Below are positions 8,581 to 18,221 of a DNA stretch of 64,000 bases, one piece after another. The DNA is from Jejubacter calystegiae (GTDB taxonomy: Bacteria > Pseudomonadota > Gammaproteobacteria > Enterobacterales > Enterobacteriaceae): the NCBI RefSeq assembly GCF_005671395.1, contig NZ_CP040428.1:2480001-2544000 (forward strand), given 5' to 3'. Within the stretch, counting starts at the first letter, position 1. Every line of letters begins with the position of its first letter. Position numbers and translations under genes: made by a program. The notes beneath the pieces were generated by a model, which made no database searches, was not told where the DNA came from, and saw only the letters and a list, made by a program, of their open reading frames with translations.

Positions 8581-10175
8581 TGGCCGGGTTACAGAGCCTG
8601 ATTGCCGCCTGTCAGGCTGATGAAGAGACGCTGTTACAGCTTGCGCAATCCGATGTAAACGCGTGGCAACGCTGGCTGATGCCGCTCGGCGACGCGGCGC
8701 CCGCCGGGGAAGATCCCGGCTACGATGACGATTTTCAACGTATCAGGGAAGAGGTTAATCAGCTCTCCGGCATTGATACCGGACTGATTTGTACGCTTGC
8801 TGAGAAGCTGCTGACGCAGACCAGTAAAGATATTCGGGTGGTCACCTTCTATATCTGGGCGCGTCTGCATCAGGACGGCGAAGAGGGGCTGGCTCAGGGG
8901 CTGACGCTGCTGGCAGGGATGATGCAGCGCTTTGGCGCTCAGCTACATCCACAGCGCGAACGCAGTCGCAAAAGTGCGCTGGAGTGGCTGGGCAGCAGTC
9001 GGGTACTCGACAGTCTCTCGCTGTACCCGGAAGTCGATCCGGCCATGATGCGCCGCATTACCGGGGCATTACTGCTGGCAGAACAGGCGCAGGCGTCATC
9101 GGATGAGGCAAATCGCCCCCAGCTTTCGGCGCTTTACCAGGCGCTGGAAACACGCCTGGCGCAGAGCGGTGGTACCGACAGTCTGGTGCCCCAGACCAGT
9201 CGCGAGGAGAAGGCGGGAACCCTTTCCGCCAGCGATAACGTCCCCGTTGCCAGTACGGTGAAATCGGGGCGCGATCTGCTCGATCAGTCCAGAATGCTGG
9301 CCAAATATCTGCGCGACCAGCCCGGAGGCTGGCTGGCCGGGCATCATCTGATAAAAAGCGTGCGCTGGGATACCTTAACGGAGCTCCCGCCGCTGGACGC
9401 CAGCGGGCGTACCCGCCTGGTTCCCCCCAAGCCCGACCACCGGGCCCATCTGAAACGCCTGTACCTTCAGCAAAGCTGGCTGGAGCTGCTGGAGCAGGCA
9501 GACAGCCTGTTCGCTCAGGGTGTTAACCATCTGTGGCTGGATGTGCAGTGGTACATCTGGCAGGCGCTGCAGAAAACCGATGGTGATGCGGTCAGGGCGG
9601 AAATTATCAGCCATGACCTGCGGGGGCTGCTGACGCGTCTGCCGGGGCTGGAGGCGCTGGCGTTTAATGACGGCACGCCCTTTGCCGATGAAGTGACGCT
9701 GGGCTGGATAAGCCAGCAGGTGCTGGACTCTCCTGGCGCCTGGCATGATGAACCGGTTAACGCGGTTTCGCCTGCGGACGACGATATTCTGAGTCTGGAG
9801 CCGGAAGTGCTGGCCCGGGCCGACAGCGATGGATTCGAAGCGGCGCTGGGCTGGCTGCAGGCCAGACCGGGCCTGGCTTCTCCCCGGGAGCGCTGGCTGC
9901 TGCGGCTGCTGATGGCCAGGGTGGCGGAGCAGTATGGGCGTAATGAGATGGCCTTACATCTGTTGGGCGAGCTGGACGGCAGCGCCCGTGATCTGACTCT
10001 CAGCCAGTGGTCACCGGAGATCATCTTCGAAGTCAAAGCCCGACGCCTGAAGCTGCTGCGCACCAGAGCGGCCCGCAGTGAGGCAGACAAAAACCGGCTA
10101 CAGCCAGAAATGGAGCGGCTACTTTCCGGACTTATCGCCATCGACCCGGCCCGCGCCGCGGTGCTGTGCGGTTAA
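8580..10175 (+). CDS. tssA: TssA, T6SS baseplate/cap protein (ImpA N-terminal domain)
   Basis: 531 residues. The N-terminal part has the ImpA_N pattern: DAAPAGEDPGYDDDFQRIREE, followed by the helical stretch with KDIRVVTFYIWARLHQDGEEGLAQGL. TssA recruits baseplate and membrane-complex parts and primes or caps the growing sheath in the cytoplasm. Its ATG shares one base with the tssM stop (TAATG), indicating translational coupling. The C-terminal half is helical and Leu-rich, as in long TssA forms. A second ImpA/VasL-type gene follows tssE in the same cluster. Confidence 0.88.
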   Translation: MAGLQSLIAACQADEETLLQLAQSDVNAWQRWLMPLGDAAPAGEDPGYDDDFQRIREEVNQLSGIDTGLICTLAEKLLTQTSKDIRVVTFYIWARLHQDGEEGLAQGLTLLAGMMQRFGAQLHPQRERSRKSALEWLGSSRVLDSLSLYPEVDPAMMRRITGALLLAEQAQASSDEANRPQLSALYQALETRLAQSGGTDSLVPQTSREEKAGTLSASDNVPVASTVKSGRDLLDQSRMLAKYLRDQPGGWLAGHHLIKSVRWDTLTELPPLDASGRTRLVPPKPDHRAHLKRLYLQQSWLELLEQADSLFAQGVNHLWLDVQWYIWQALQKTDGDAVRAEIISHDLRGLLTRLPGLEALAFNDGTPFADEVTLGWISQQVLDSPGAWHDEPVNAVSPADDDILSLEPEVLARADSDGFEAALGWLQARPGLASPRERWLLRLLMARVAEQYGRNEMALHLLGELDGSARDLTLSQWSPEIIFEVKARRLKLLRTRAARSEADKNRLQPEMERLLSGLIAIDPARAAVLCG

Positions 10176-10208
10176 CCTTTTCTGAATTCACTTTTACTCC
10201 AGGTACTT

Positions 10209-11963
10209 ATGGATGACTTAACCCTGCGTTATTACGACGCTGAAATGCGCTACCTGCTTGAAGCCGGTGAAGAGTTCGCCCGGGCGCATCCTGAACGCGC
10301 CGCCATGTTGGGGCTGGACAGATCCGGAGCGCGCGACCCTTACGTTGAACGCCTGTTTGAAGGTTTTGCCTTTCTGATGGGGCGGCTGCGGGAAAAGCTG
10401 GACGATGACCTGCCTGAACTGACCGAAGGGCTGGTCAGTCTGCTGTGGCCGCATTACCTGCGTACCATTCCGTCGATGTCGGTGGTGGAGTTCACGCCGG
10501 ACTGGCGCGAAATGAAAGAGAAGATGCGCATCGCCAAAGGCTTTGAGGTGCTGTCGCAGCCCATTGGCGAAAAGCAGACCCGCTGCCGCTACACCACCAC
10601 CCGCGAGATGGCGCTCCAGCCGCTGTCGCTGGAGCAGGTGCGTTTAACCACCGATCCGGACGGTCGCTCCGTGGTGAAGCTGCGCTTCGCCTGCAGCGGG
10701 CTTGCCGACTGGAGTCGCATCGACTTAAGCCAGATTTCGCTCTATCTGAACGCCGATGCGCCGCTGGCCTGCGCCATGCATGAAGTCTTTACCATGAATG
10801 TCGCCCGTATGTGGTTGCGACTGCCGGGCGATGCCGACAGACGGCCACTGGAAGGCTACTTTACCGCGCAGGGGTTTGGTGACGACGACAGTCTGTGGCC
10901 GAAAGGCAGTAGCAGCTTCAGCGGCTATCAGCTGCTGCTTGAGTACTTCACCTTCCGCGAGAAGTTTATGTTCGTTGGCCTGAAAGGGCTGGATGGGGTG
11001 AACTTCCCGGAGCAACTGCCCTGGTTTGAGGTAGAGGTGGTGCTGGAAACGCGCTGGGAGCATGACTTCACCTTCAGTGAAAAGCATTTGCGCCTGAACT
11101 GCGTGCCGGTGATTAACCTGTTCCCGCTGGAATCCGATCCGCTGACGCTTAGCGCGCTGCAGACCGAATATCTTCTGCGTCCGATGCGCCTTCAGGACGG
11201 ACATACCGAAATTTATTCGGTGGATTCGGTGCTCTCTTCCAGTGGCCAGACTTACGTGCCGTTTTCCAGCTTCCGCCATAAGGGCGGCATGCTGCGCCAC
11301 GATGCGCCCGAATACTACTACCACACCCGGGTGCGGCGCGGGCCGTCCGGGCTGCATAACACCTGGCTGATTCTTGGCGGCGAAGCCTTTGATAACCATA
11401 CCGTGCCGGATAATGAAAGCCTGTCGCTCACCCTGACCGGCACCAACGGCCAGCTACCGCGCCGGGCGCTGCAAAGCACCGTGCTGGATACGGTGATGAA
11501 AACAACCTCTGCCAGTATTCGGGTCCGTAACCTGTGCGCCCCCACGCTGCCCTGTTATCCGCCGGATCGGGACCGTTTCCACTGGCGGGTACTCAGCCAT
11601 CTGGGCAGTAATTTCCTGTCGATGATGGATAACGCGGAAGTCCTGCGTGGCACCCTGGCGCTGTATGAATGGACCCACAGCGAGATGAACCGCCGTCGAC
11701 TGGAGGCCATTATCGACGTTTGCCACAGTGAAACGGAACGTTTTGAACAGGGGCATCTGTTGCGTGGCGTACAGATTGAGGTCACGCTCGACAGCCACGG
11801 TTTCGCCGGGCATGGGGATATCTGCCTGTTTGGCGAAATGCTGAGCCGTTTCTTTGCCCTGTATACCGATATTTATCTGTTTAACCGCCTGATTATTATT
11901 CTGCAACCGACCGGAGAACGTCTGGAATGGGAAGAGAAGCACAACCGCCGCATTCCCGGCTGA
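10209..11963 (+). CDS. tssF: TssF, T6SS baseplate protein
   Basis: 584 residues, the usual TssF length. The start is typical of the family (DLTLRYYDAEMRYLLEAGEE), followed by PYVERLFEGFAFLMGRLREK and a conserved ALYEWTHSEMNRRR segment late in the protein. TssF is a phage gp6-like wedge component that pairs with TssG in the cytoplasmic baseplate. A 33-base gap separates it from tssA; its 3' end overlaps tssG by 37 bases. Confidence 0.93.
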   Translation: MDDLTLRYYDAEMRYLLEAGEEFARAHPERAAMLGLDRSGARDPYVERLFEGFAFLMGRLREKLDDDLPELTEGLVSLLWPHYLRTIPSMSVVEFTPDWREMKEKMRIAKGFEVLSQPIGEKQTRCRYTTTREMALQPLSLEQVRLTTDPDGRSVVKLRFACSGLADWSRIDLSQISLYLNADAPLACAMHEVFTMNVARMWLRLPGDADRRPLEGYFTAQGFGDDDSLWPKGSSSFSGYQLLLEYFTFREKFMFVGLKGLDGVNFPEQLPWFEVEVVLETRWEHDFTFSEKHLRLNCVPVINLFPLESDPLTLSALQTEYLLRPMRLQDGHTEIYSVDSVLSSSGQTYVPFSSFRHKGGMLRHDAPEYYYHTRVRRGPSGLHNTWLILGGEAFDNHTVPDNESLSLTLTGTNGQLPRRALQSTVLDTVMKTTSASIRVRNLCAPTLPCYPPDRDRFHWRVLSHLGSNFLSMMDNAEVLRGTLALYEWTHSEMNRRRLEAIIDVCHSETERFEQGHLLRGVQIEVTLDSHGFAGHGDICLFGEMLSRFFALYTDIYLFNRLIIILQPTGERLEWEEKHNRRIPG

Positions 11964-13015
11964 ATCCCCGGCTGGAAGCGGACCTGACGCGGATAAATTT
12001 TTACCGCTTCTGCCAGTTACTGGAAAAGAGCCAGCCGCAGTGCCCACCTCTGGGGACAACCAGCCGTCCGCAGGACGACCCGGTACGACTGGTTCCCCAT
12101 CCGGGCATGGGCTTCCCGGCCAGCGAGTTGAAAGCCGTTGACTATGACGACGAGGATGAGACAGCTGCGCCACGGGTGCGTACCACCTTTATGGGGCTGT
12201 ATGGCGTCGATTCGCCATTGCCGACCGCGTATCTGGATGATATTGCGCAGGGACGGGAAGGGCATGAGGCGCTGCAGGGGTTCCTCGATATCTTTAACCA
12301 CCGCATCCTGACCCAGTTTTACCGGATCTGGCGTAAGTACTCCTACCCGGCCACTTTCGAGCCAGGGGGGCGGGACGCCATATCGCAGTCGCTGTTGGGG
12401 CTGGTGGGGCTGGGTATTCCGGGCACGGCCAACCATATCGCCACGCCGGTTTCGCGTTTTCTGGCGTTGCTGGGGGTACTGAGCCAGCCGGGAAAAACTC
12501 AGGAAGGGCTGCAGGCGCTGGTTCATCTGCTGGCGCCGCAAACCCGGGTGTGCGTCAGACCCTACTGTCTGCGTCCGGTCTCCGTTGGTCAGCCGCTGGG
12601 ATTCCAGAGCGGAGACGATTTTTTACTGGACGGGAACGGGGTTCTGGGCGACGAGGTGATGGATACCAGCAGCCAGTTGCTCATTGATCTGACCACCGAC
12701 TGCGATCGGGAAGCAGGAAGCTGGATGTCGGGTAGCCAGCTGTATCAGGACTTTATGGTGATGCTGCGGGTTTATCTGGGCTGGCGTTTTAAGGCCCGTA
12801 TCAGGCTGACCGTCAGTACCCGTTTGCTGCCTGTGCCCGCGCTGGGTGAAGCCCCGTTCTGGCTGGGAATGAGCGGCGTACTGGGTGTGGAAGAGGGAAG
12901 CCCGCCTGATAATGACATCCCGCAAACCTTTACCACGGAACTGGGTTGCTACAGCGGCCTTCAGCCCGCAACCAGTACAAAAGGAGCACGACGTGTTACG
13001 TATCAGTTTGACTAA
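11927..13015 (+). CDS. tssG: TssG, T6SS baseplate wedge protein
   Basis: 362 residues. Family features are the early INFYRFCQLLEKSQP segment, VRTTFMGLYGVDSPLPTAYL, and the DIFNHRILTQFYRIWRKYSY stretch. TssG joins TssF and TssE to form baseplate wedges. The ATG at 11927 lies inside the end of tssF, with GGAG about 12 bases upstream. The gene's own 3' end overlaps tssJ by 23 bases, so tssF-tssG-tssJ-tssE form one tightly packed translational unit. Confidence 0.92.
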   Translation: MGREAQPPHSRLNPRLEADLTRINFYRFCQLLEKSQPQCPPLGTTSRPQDDPVRLVPHPGMGFPASELKAVDYDDEDETAAPRVRTTFMGLYGVDSPLPTAYLDDIAQGREGHEALQGFLDIFNHRILTQFYRIWRKYSYPATFEPGGRDAISQSLLGLVGLGIPGTANHIATPVSRFLALLGVLSQPGKTQEGLQALVHLLAPQTRVCVRPYCLRPVSVGQPLGFQSGDDFLLDGNGVLGDEVMDTSSQLLIDLTTDCDREAGSWMSGSQLYQDFMVMLRVYLGWRFKARIRLTVSTRLLPVPALGEAPFWLGMSGVLGVEEGSPPDNDIPQTFTTELGCYSGLQPATSTKGARRVTYQFD

Positions 13016-13526
13016 ATTCGTATTGCCGCTGATGGCGCTGGGGCTGTCAGGTTGTGGTCTGACCCAGAGTGTGACTGATGGCGCAAAATCGGCCGTTAGC
13101 GCGGTTTTCTATAAACAAATCAAAGTACTGCACCTCGATTTTGTGGGGCGTGAGGCCCTGAATACCGATGCCCGGGAGAGCAATTCCAGCGCCCAGCCGC
13201 TGGTTCTCCGGGTTTATCAACTGCGGGATCGTGCCGACTTTGACAAATTGGTCTACCAGCAACTGCTGAAAGAGGACGAGACGTTACTGACCGGTGACCT
13301 GCTGGCCAGTCGCGATGTGATCCTGAAACCGGGCAACGCCGCCATTCTGGATATGCCTATGGATGAGAAGGCGGCGTATGTGGCCGTGGTGGGACTTTTT
13401 CGCCAGCCGGATATGGGCAGGGATAACTGGAAGCTGGTACTGGAGCGTAATGAGCTGGAGCCGGATAAAGCGCGGGTGCTGGAAGCCGGGAGCAATGGCC
13501 TGACGCTATTGCCGGAGAAAAAATAA
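12993..13526 (+). CDS. tssJ: TssJ, T6SS outer-membrane lipoprotein
   Basis: I place the start at GTG 12993, with AAGGAG at 12981-12986 just upstream; this gives 177 residues beginning with a lipoprotein signal (LMALGLSGC) and a lipidated Cys at about position 21. A longer in-frame opening to 12885 would put the signal peptide internally and has no ribosome-binding site. TssJ anchors TssM to the outer membrane. The mature beta-sandwich has the family's QPLVLRVYQLRDRADFDKL and DGDLL-like turn around LLTGDLLASRDV. Its start lies inside the 3' end of tssG. Confidence 0.92.
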   Translation: MLRISLTKFVLPLMALGLSGCGLTQSVTDGAKSAVSAVFYKQIKVLHLDFVGREALNTDARESNSSAQPLVLRVYQLRDRADFDKLVYQQLLKEDETLLTGDLLASRDVILKPGNAAILDMPMDEKAAYVAVVGLFRQPDMGRDNWKLVLERNELEPDKARVLEAGSNGLTLLPEKK

Positions 13527-13978
13527 TGTCCCACGATCATAACGCCCCCTCCCTCTACGAAACCCTCTTCGGCAACTTTAGCGGCGGTCTGGATCTGCAT
13601 CAGGTCAGCGAGGAAAACCAGGTGATCCTGTCGGTGCTGGACAATATGCAGCGCATCCTCAACTGTCGCGCCGGTACTCTGGCGCATCTGCCGGACTACG
13701 GCCTGCCGGATATGACCAAAATTTTACAGGGCATGCCCGGTACGGCGCATCAGCTGATGACCACGTTCTCTGACGTGCTGCTGAAATATGAGCCGCGCCT
13801 GAAACGCATTGAGGTGGTGATGCTGGAACAATCGATGCCCGGCGAGCTGCGTTACGCCATCGACGCCGAGCTGAAAGGCGTGGGTCTGGTGCGCTACGGC
13901 ACTGAATTTATGCCGGAAGGGCGGGTGCTTATCCGCCATCTGAAGCAGCAGCAGTTTCTTGATAACCGCATGGTGTGA
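13526..13978 (+). CDS. tssE: TssE, T6SS baseplate gp25-like protein
   Basis: 150 residues, gp25/GPW family. Features seen are SLYETLFGNFSGG near the N-terminus, the NMQRILNCRAGTLAHLPDYG loop with the conserved YGLPD, and a C-terminal basic strand. TssE caps the proximal end of the sheath in the baseplate. ATG shares one base with the tssJ stop (TAATG), so translation is coupled. Confidence 0.93.
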   Translation: MSHDHNAPSLYETLFGNFSGGLDLHQVSEENQVILSVLDNMQRILNCRAGTLAHLPDYGLPDMTKILQGMPGTAHQLMTTFSDVLLKYEPRLKRIEVVMLEQSMPGELRYAIDAELKGVGLVRYGTEFMPEGRVLIRHLKQQQFLDNRMV

Positions 13979-14022
13979 ATCACCGTGTTCCCCTGATTCT
14001 CCAGTCTGATGGATAATACCCC

Positions 14023-15381
14023 GTGAATAATCGTAAGCCTCTGAAGACCGGCGGCGATCCGCGTCAGCTTCCGGATTATGGCGCGCTGCGTGATGAGATT
14101 GCCAAACTGAGTCACCCGGCTCGTCCGGATGTGGACTGGTCGTTTGCTGAAAAGTGCTGCCTGATACTGTTTGAACACAACGGCGTGGAGCTGCAGACCG
14201 CAGCGTGGTACACCCTGGCGCGTACCCATATCGTTGGGCTGCCGGGATTAAATGAAGGACTGGCGATACTGGAAGCGCTTATCGCCCGCCAGTGGTCGCT
14301 GGCGTGGCCGCGGGACCCCCACGCCCGGACCACCATTATCAGCGGTCTGTTTCAGCGACTTCAAAAGGTGATGCGGACGCTGGCGTTGGACAGCCGCGAC
14401 GATCTACCTGAACTGTATCAGTGCGAGAAACTGCTGGCCGCGCTGCGTGAGGCGCTGGCCCGTCATCAGCTACAGCAGAGTAGTGCCAGTGAAGGCCTTC
14501 GCCATCAGGTGCAGCAGGCGATTTTCCGGCTGGAGAATCAGCCGCATCAGGAGCAAGACTGCCCGGATATCGTACTGCCGCCCCAGGCGCTGGTTGAGCC
14601 GTCTCCAGCCCAGCCAGTGCAGAATGATCGGATGGTCTGGGTGATTCCAGCAGAGCAGGCCCCGGTGGAAGCGCTGACGTCTAAGCATGGCACGCTGAAG
14701 CCATTTATCGTCGGTGTGGCCTGTGCGTTGTCGGTCGTCCTGGCGTCATTCTCCGGCTGGCATTACTGGCAGATGCCGGATAGCGCCAGCCGGCAACTGG
14801 CGGAGGGGCTGGTGTCATTGCCTGATCCGAAGTCGCCGCAGCAGCTTTCAATGCTGAAAGCGTCATCGTCGGTGATGGGGCAGGAACAGCGCTGGGTTGA
14901 AAAAACAGAGCAGCAACTGGCGTGGCTGGGAGCTCTGGCGCCGGACTGGTCATTACGGCAGGCGCAGGCGCTGGTTGTTCAGGCGGAATCCCTGTGGCCG
15001 GACAATCAGAAGGTGATGCAGATGAGCAATGCGTGGCGGCAGCAAACGGAAGCCGGTGCGCTGCCGGAAACGGCCCTGAATGGCTGGCATGAAGGTATGA
15101 GTAAACTACAGCGCCTGACCGACCGACTGAACGGGCTGGATGAGAAACGGGGCGGATATATGACCGTCAGCGAGTTGAAATCAGCCGTATTTTCGATAGT
15201 TCAGGATTTTAACCAGAATCCTCCGGCAGAGGAGATGCTGCGTCAGCTGAAGGACAGCCATGACAATAGCGCACTTTCCGCCGCCCGCCAGCGCCAGGCT
15301 GAATTACGGCTTCAGCAGCTTCAGGCCAGCTATTTTCTGCTGACGAAGGCAAAAGAGGAGGCGCCTTTGTCTACGCCATAA
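14023..15381 (+). CDS. VasL-type T6SS protein with ImpA-like N-terminus and membrane helix
   Basis: 452 residues from a GTG start at 14023 (typical family start NNRKPLKTGGDPRQLPDY). The N-terminal third is ImpA/TssA-like (WSFAEKCCLILFEHNGVELQTAAWYTLART). A single membrane helix (FIVGVACALSVVLASFSGWHYW, about residues 227-248) is followed by a Gln-rich helical C-terminal domain. Proteins of this layout are classed as VasL and are thought to be membrane-tethered TssA-related factors. It closes the core block, 44 bases after tssE. Confidence 0.8.
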   Translation: MNNRKPLKTGGDPRQLPDYGALRDEIAKLSHPARPDVDWSFAEKCCLILFEHNGVELQTAAWYTLARTHIVGLPGLNEGLAILEALIARQWSLAWPRDPHARTTIISGLFQRLQKVMRTLALDSRDDLPELYQCEKLLAALREALARHQLQQSSASEGLRHQVQQAIFRLENQPHQEQDCPDIVLPPQALVEPSPAQPVQNDRMVWVIPAEQAPVEALTSKHGTLKPFIVGVACALSVVLASFSGWHYWQMPDSASRQLAEGLVSLPDPKSPQQLSMLKASSSVMGQEQRWVEKTEQQLAWLGALAPDWSLRQAQALVVQAESLWPDNQKVMQMSNAWRQQTEAGALPETALNGWHEGMSKLQRLTDRLNGLDEKRGGYMTVSELKSAVFSIVQDFNQNPPAEEMLRQLKDSHDNSALSAARQRQAELRLQQLQASYFLLTKAKEEAPLSTP

Positions 15382-15514
15382 TGGCCGAATAACACATTCA
15401 TCATGGTGTTGCAGAAATAATAATATCCATGGGGGTATACCTTCTTATAGTGTGGTTAAAGTTTAATGATTGCGACACTTCTTTGTGATAAATAATAATT
15501 AAAGCCTGTTTGTT

Positions 15515-15976
15515 ATGAAAAGAAAAAATGCTTCATCTGATGCCTGGCCTGTTAAACGCAGGATTACAGGAGTTGTTGCCATTTTAGTGATGGTTGTAAT
15601 TGACGTTGGAAGTGTTTTTATGGCCTGTGATATTTTATCTGAATGGATGACCTGGCCACCTGTCATTACCTTTCAACATGGTATTGTTTTTGTTTTACTG
15701 ATGCCTGTTTTTATATTGTTTTTTATTATAATGTTGGTGCCGCCCGTTTTTTTTAAAAAAGAAGCTTCCAGTAGACTTAACGAAGTGTGCATTAAAGGCA
15801 TGTTTGCCATCATGGTGGGGTGGATCCCCGTTGAGATTTGTGTCTATTTAATCTACAGTCATGAAATGGAACGTCGTGGATATGTCCGCTGTTCTGGTAT
15901 TCCGTCCGGGTATACACCCGGACGTGGTGGAGCTACCCGGTATGCTCTTGATTTAACTTTGTGTAGAAAGAAGTAA
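15515..15976 (+). CDS. DUF1240-type membrane protein, probable orphan immunity protein
   Basis: 153 residues with about four membrane helices and a conserved cysteine-containing tail: GYVRCSGIPSGYTPGRGG then ALDLTLCRKK. The tail matches that of the reverse-strand gene at 16035-16466 (GYVACKGIPVGWMPG ... INESLCHK), so the two are paralogues. The reverse copy is coupled to a PAAR effector, which suggests both are inner-membrane immunity proteins and this one a spare. The DNA is AT-rich. A 133-base gap separates it from the VasL gene; nothing else is seen there. Confidence 0.6.
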   Translation: MKRKNASSDAWPVKRRITGVVAILVMVVIDVGSVFMACDILSEWMTWPPVITFQHGIVFVLLMPVFILFFIIMLVPPVFFKKEASSRLNEVCIKGMFAIMVGWIPVEICVYLIYSHEMERRGYVRCSGIPSGYTPGRGGATRYALDLTLCRKK

Positions 15977-16034
15977 TTAGTGATCGGCAGGATTGTATTG
16001 TGGGTTAAATACATCAGCTACAGTGTCTGTATTG

Positions 16035-16466
16035 TTATTTATGGCATAGTGACTCGTTGATTGCATATTTTTTTGCCATGCCGGGCATCCATCCAACAGG
16101 AATGCCTTTGCAGGCGACATATCCTTTTGCTGATATGCGATTTAAGTAAAATGCATTAAATATGATGGTGGTTGTTGTTATTAATATCGCTGCGACAAGC
16201 ATTGTTACCCCCACCTTTTTTTGGAAATTATTAGAGGATTTTTTTCCTCTGAATACGGGATGGATGGATAAGGATGTAATTGGTAAAAATATAATAAAGC
16301 TTAATAAGCTGAAAATCGTAAAATAAGAGAAAGTGAGTGTTTTAGGGTAGGAGAAATAAACTGCGATGTCATTCAAGGAAAAGTATGTACAGATGCCGGG
16401 TATGAGCAGGGTGGACAGTAAAACGAACGCCGCTGATAATCTCTCGCGTAATGTTAATTTATTCAT
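16035..16466 (-). CDS. DUF1240-type membrane immunity protein for the PAAR effector
   Basis: 143 residues, about four membrane helices, with the shared tail GYVACKGIPVGWMPGM and a final Cys (ESLCHK). The ATG overlaps the stop of the PAAR effector gene by one base (TAATG on the reverse strand), the usual arrangement for an effector and its immunity gene. The effector's C-terminal half has a hydrophobic hairpin, so a membrane-embedded immunity protein fits a pore-forming toxin. Converges with its paralogue at 15515-15976. Confidence 0.65.
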   Translation of the reverse strand: MNKLTLRERLSAAFVLLSTLLIPGICTYFSLNDIAVYFSYPKTLTFSYFTIFSLLSFIIFLPITSLSIHPVFRGKKSSNNFQKKVGVTMLVAAILITTTTIIFNAFYLNRISAKGYVACKGIPVGWMPGMAKKYAINESLCHK

Positions 16467-17743
16467 TAAAGGACCCCGGGAGTTATATCTTGTATTCTTT
16501 CACGAATGTATTTTCTTATCTCGCTTACTAAGACCTCTCTTCCTTTATCCAGCATTTTATCGGTAAACATTGCCCCCAAATCCAACAATCCACTTTCGAT
16601 TTCGCGAGATTTTTCCACAAACTCCTGTTGTGAGTGTTCCAGATATATGACGAGTTTGTCAGTGATACCAAATTTTTCATCCAGAGACTGTAACGCCAGA
16701 GCAGCCCCAAAGCTAACAATGACTACCGCGCCTAAATTAATGGCAACAATTCCGGTAATAGCTGCCATCCCTATACCTATTCCCCAACTAATGGAGGCTA
16801 CAATACCTATTTTAATAGCATCTGTCGCCAGCGAACCCAAAAACTTTGCCAGTGAGGTCTCATCGTTAAGTATGTAATCCACCGTCCGGTATGCAGCAGC
16901 TACATAGAACGTCAAACGGGCACCGCTGATAATGGCATTTTTTAAACCATATTTCCCGATACCCAAATCGACTATTTTGGGATTCTTTGCAGCAAACACA
17001 GGGGCGTTGAGTATCTTTCTGATCCCCGGATAGCCGCTAATCTTAATCAGCTCTGTGCCCTTGTGGTTGACGTAGGTTGTGGCTTTGATACCAAAACTTC
17101 CCAGCTGGCTGATAACCATGGATGTGGTGACTACATCCTTGATATTCACGCCGTAGTTAACCACGAACTGGCCAGCCTCCGTTTCAGTGATGCTGACCCA
17201 GCCTGATTTCCACATTCCCCATGAGGAGAGAACTTCAAACGCTTCAGGAAGCGTCAGCAGCATCACATCCTGATTATTTTGCCGCAGAAGAGCTCGGAGG
17301 GCTTCATCCGGAAAATCATGGGTATTACGTAACACAGGATAATCAGGAACAAATCCGGAGGGCGCTTTTTCCCCGGTCAGGTAAGCAGGCAGAAGGGCTG
17401 CCTGTTGTTTTTTTTCCGCGCTCTTTTCCCGTTGAACCGCCAGCCCTTTATTGCAGTTATAGTCATAGGTGTCGGTGAGCATTGACGGAATAAAACGGGC
17501 CCGGCAGGGACAGGAGCTGAAACTCTCTATAGAGCCAGCCCACTGCAGGGGGGCGCCGCCGACGGACCAGGTATCACCCATTCCGCCACATACCCGGAAG
17601 GTTCCCTTATACTTCCCGCATGACACTGGATCACCTTCCCGGACTCGCTGTCTGCCCATATAGGTATCATCAGGAGCCCCGCCGAGAATACGGCCACCGC
17701 AGGTTGTTTCATCTCTGTCGTAAAGAAAATATCCCTTTCCCAT
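16466..17743 (-). CDS. PAAR-domain T6SS effector with probable membrane-active C-terminus
   Basis: 425 residues. The first 95 or so form a PAAR spike-tip domain: MGKGYFLYDRDETTCGGRIL, then REGDPVSCGKYKG and GGMGDTWSVGGAPLQWAGS with Cys-rich CPCRARF. PAAR tips sharpen the VgrG spike and carry fused toxins. The rest has no enzymatic motif I recognise, but contains a hydrophobic hairpin (IGIVASISWGIGIGMAAI ... LGAVVIVSFGAALAL, about residues 316-355) like those of pore formers. The overlapping membrane immunity gene supports membrane action. It is transcribed opposite to the tss block, so it is an auxiliary cargo module. Confidence 0.72.
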   Translation of the reverse strand: MGKGYFLYDRDETTCGGRILGGAPDDTYMGRQRVREGDPVSCGKYKGTFRVCGGMGDTWSVGGAPLQWAGSIESFSSCPCRARFIPSMLTDTYDYNCNKGLAVQREKSAEKKQQAALLPAYLTGEKAPSGFVPDYPVLRNTHDFPDEALRALLRQNNQDVMLLTLPEAFEVLSSWGMWKSGWVSITETEAGQFVVNYGVNIKDVVTTSMVISQLGSFGIKATTYVNHKGTELIKISGYPGIRKILNAPVFAAKNPKIVDLGIGKYGLKNAIISGARLTFYVAAAYRTVDYILNDETSLAKFLGSLATDAIKIGIVASISWGIGIGMAAITGIVAINLGAVVIVSFGAALALQSLDEKFGITDKLVIYLEHSQQEFVEKSREIESGLLDLGAMFTDKMLDKGREVLVSEIRKYIRERIQDITPGVL

Positions 17744-18200
17744 AATCCCTCAGTCATGGAGTGGCTATAAATCCATCATATCATACTGAACCCGTTGATA
17801 AAGAGCGGAATAGCAAGTCATCCCCAAAGTGCAGTGGTCAAGTAATATTGGTCACTACAGTGTCCGCTCTGGAGACTGACACCTCCGCTAAACCTCAGGT
17901 CTATATGCACATTAATCAGTTACTGAATCGCTATATGCTGATAAAACAGCAGGCAACTGCGCCGTAAAATAATTCATCCTGGTGCGGACTGATACAATCG
18001 GTACAGATATGCAGTGTCAGGATGTTGTCTGATGGCAAAATCCTGGCCTTTCTGGACGAAGCGAGCGCGCGGTCTGGATGATGGCGAACAAGTTGAACCT
18101 GGTCCGGGGGCGCGATCTGTGGGATTAAGCCGTGTGATGTTGATTTTTTCAGAACCTCCTGGCAGACGAATAACATCGATACACCCTTAGAGTGTCCGGT
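17744..18200. other. Gene-poor stretch, possibly old mobile-element debris
   Basis: No credible gene. The segment AGTGCAGTGGTCAAGTAATA near 17830 and the following GGTCACTACAGTGTCC have the look of an insertion-sequence end, and short out-of-frame coding-like text appears around 18030-18100, but I cannot assign either. It may mark where T6SS cargo was inserted. Confidence 0.2.
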
Positions 18201-18221
18201 ATTTCCGTGGCGATATAAAAA

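Noticed and set aside
12885-12992. Upstream extension of tssJ
   Set aside because: It would put the lipoprotein signal in the interior, and the GTG at 12993 has an excellent ribosome-binding site.
17820-18180. Possible insertion-sequence remnant with a 52-codon frame near 18030
   Set aside because: No transposase motif or paired inverted repeats could be identified, so it was left as unassigned debris.
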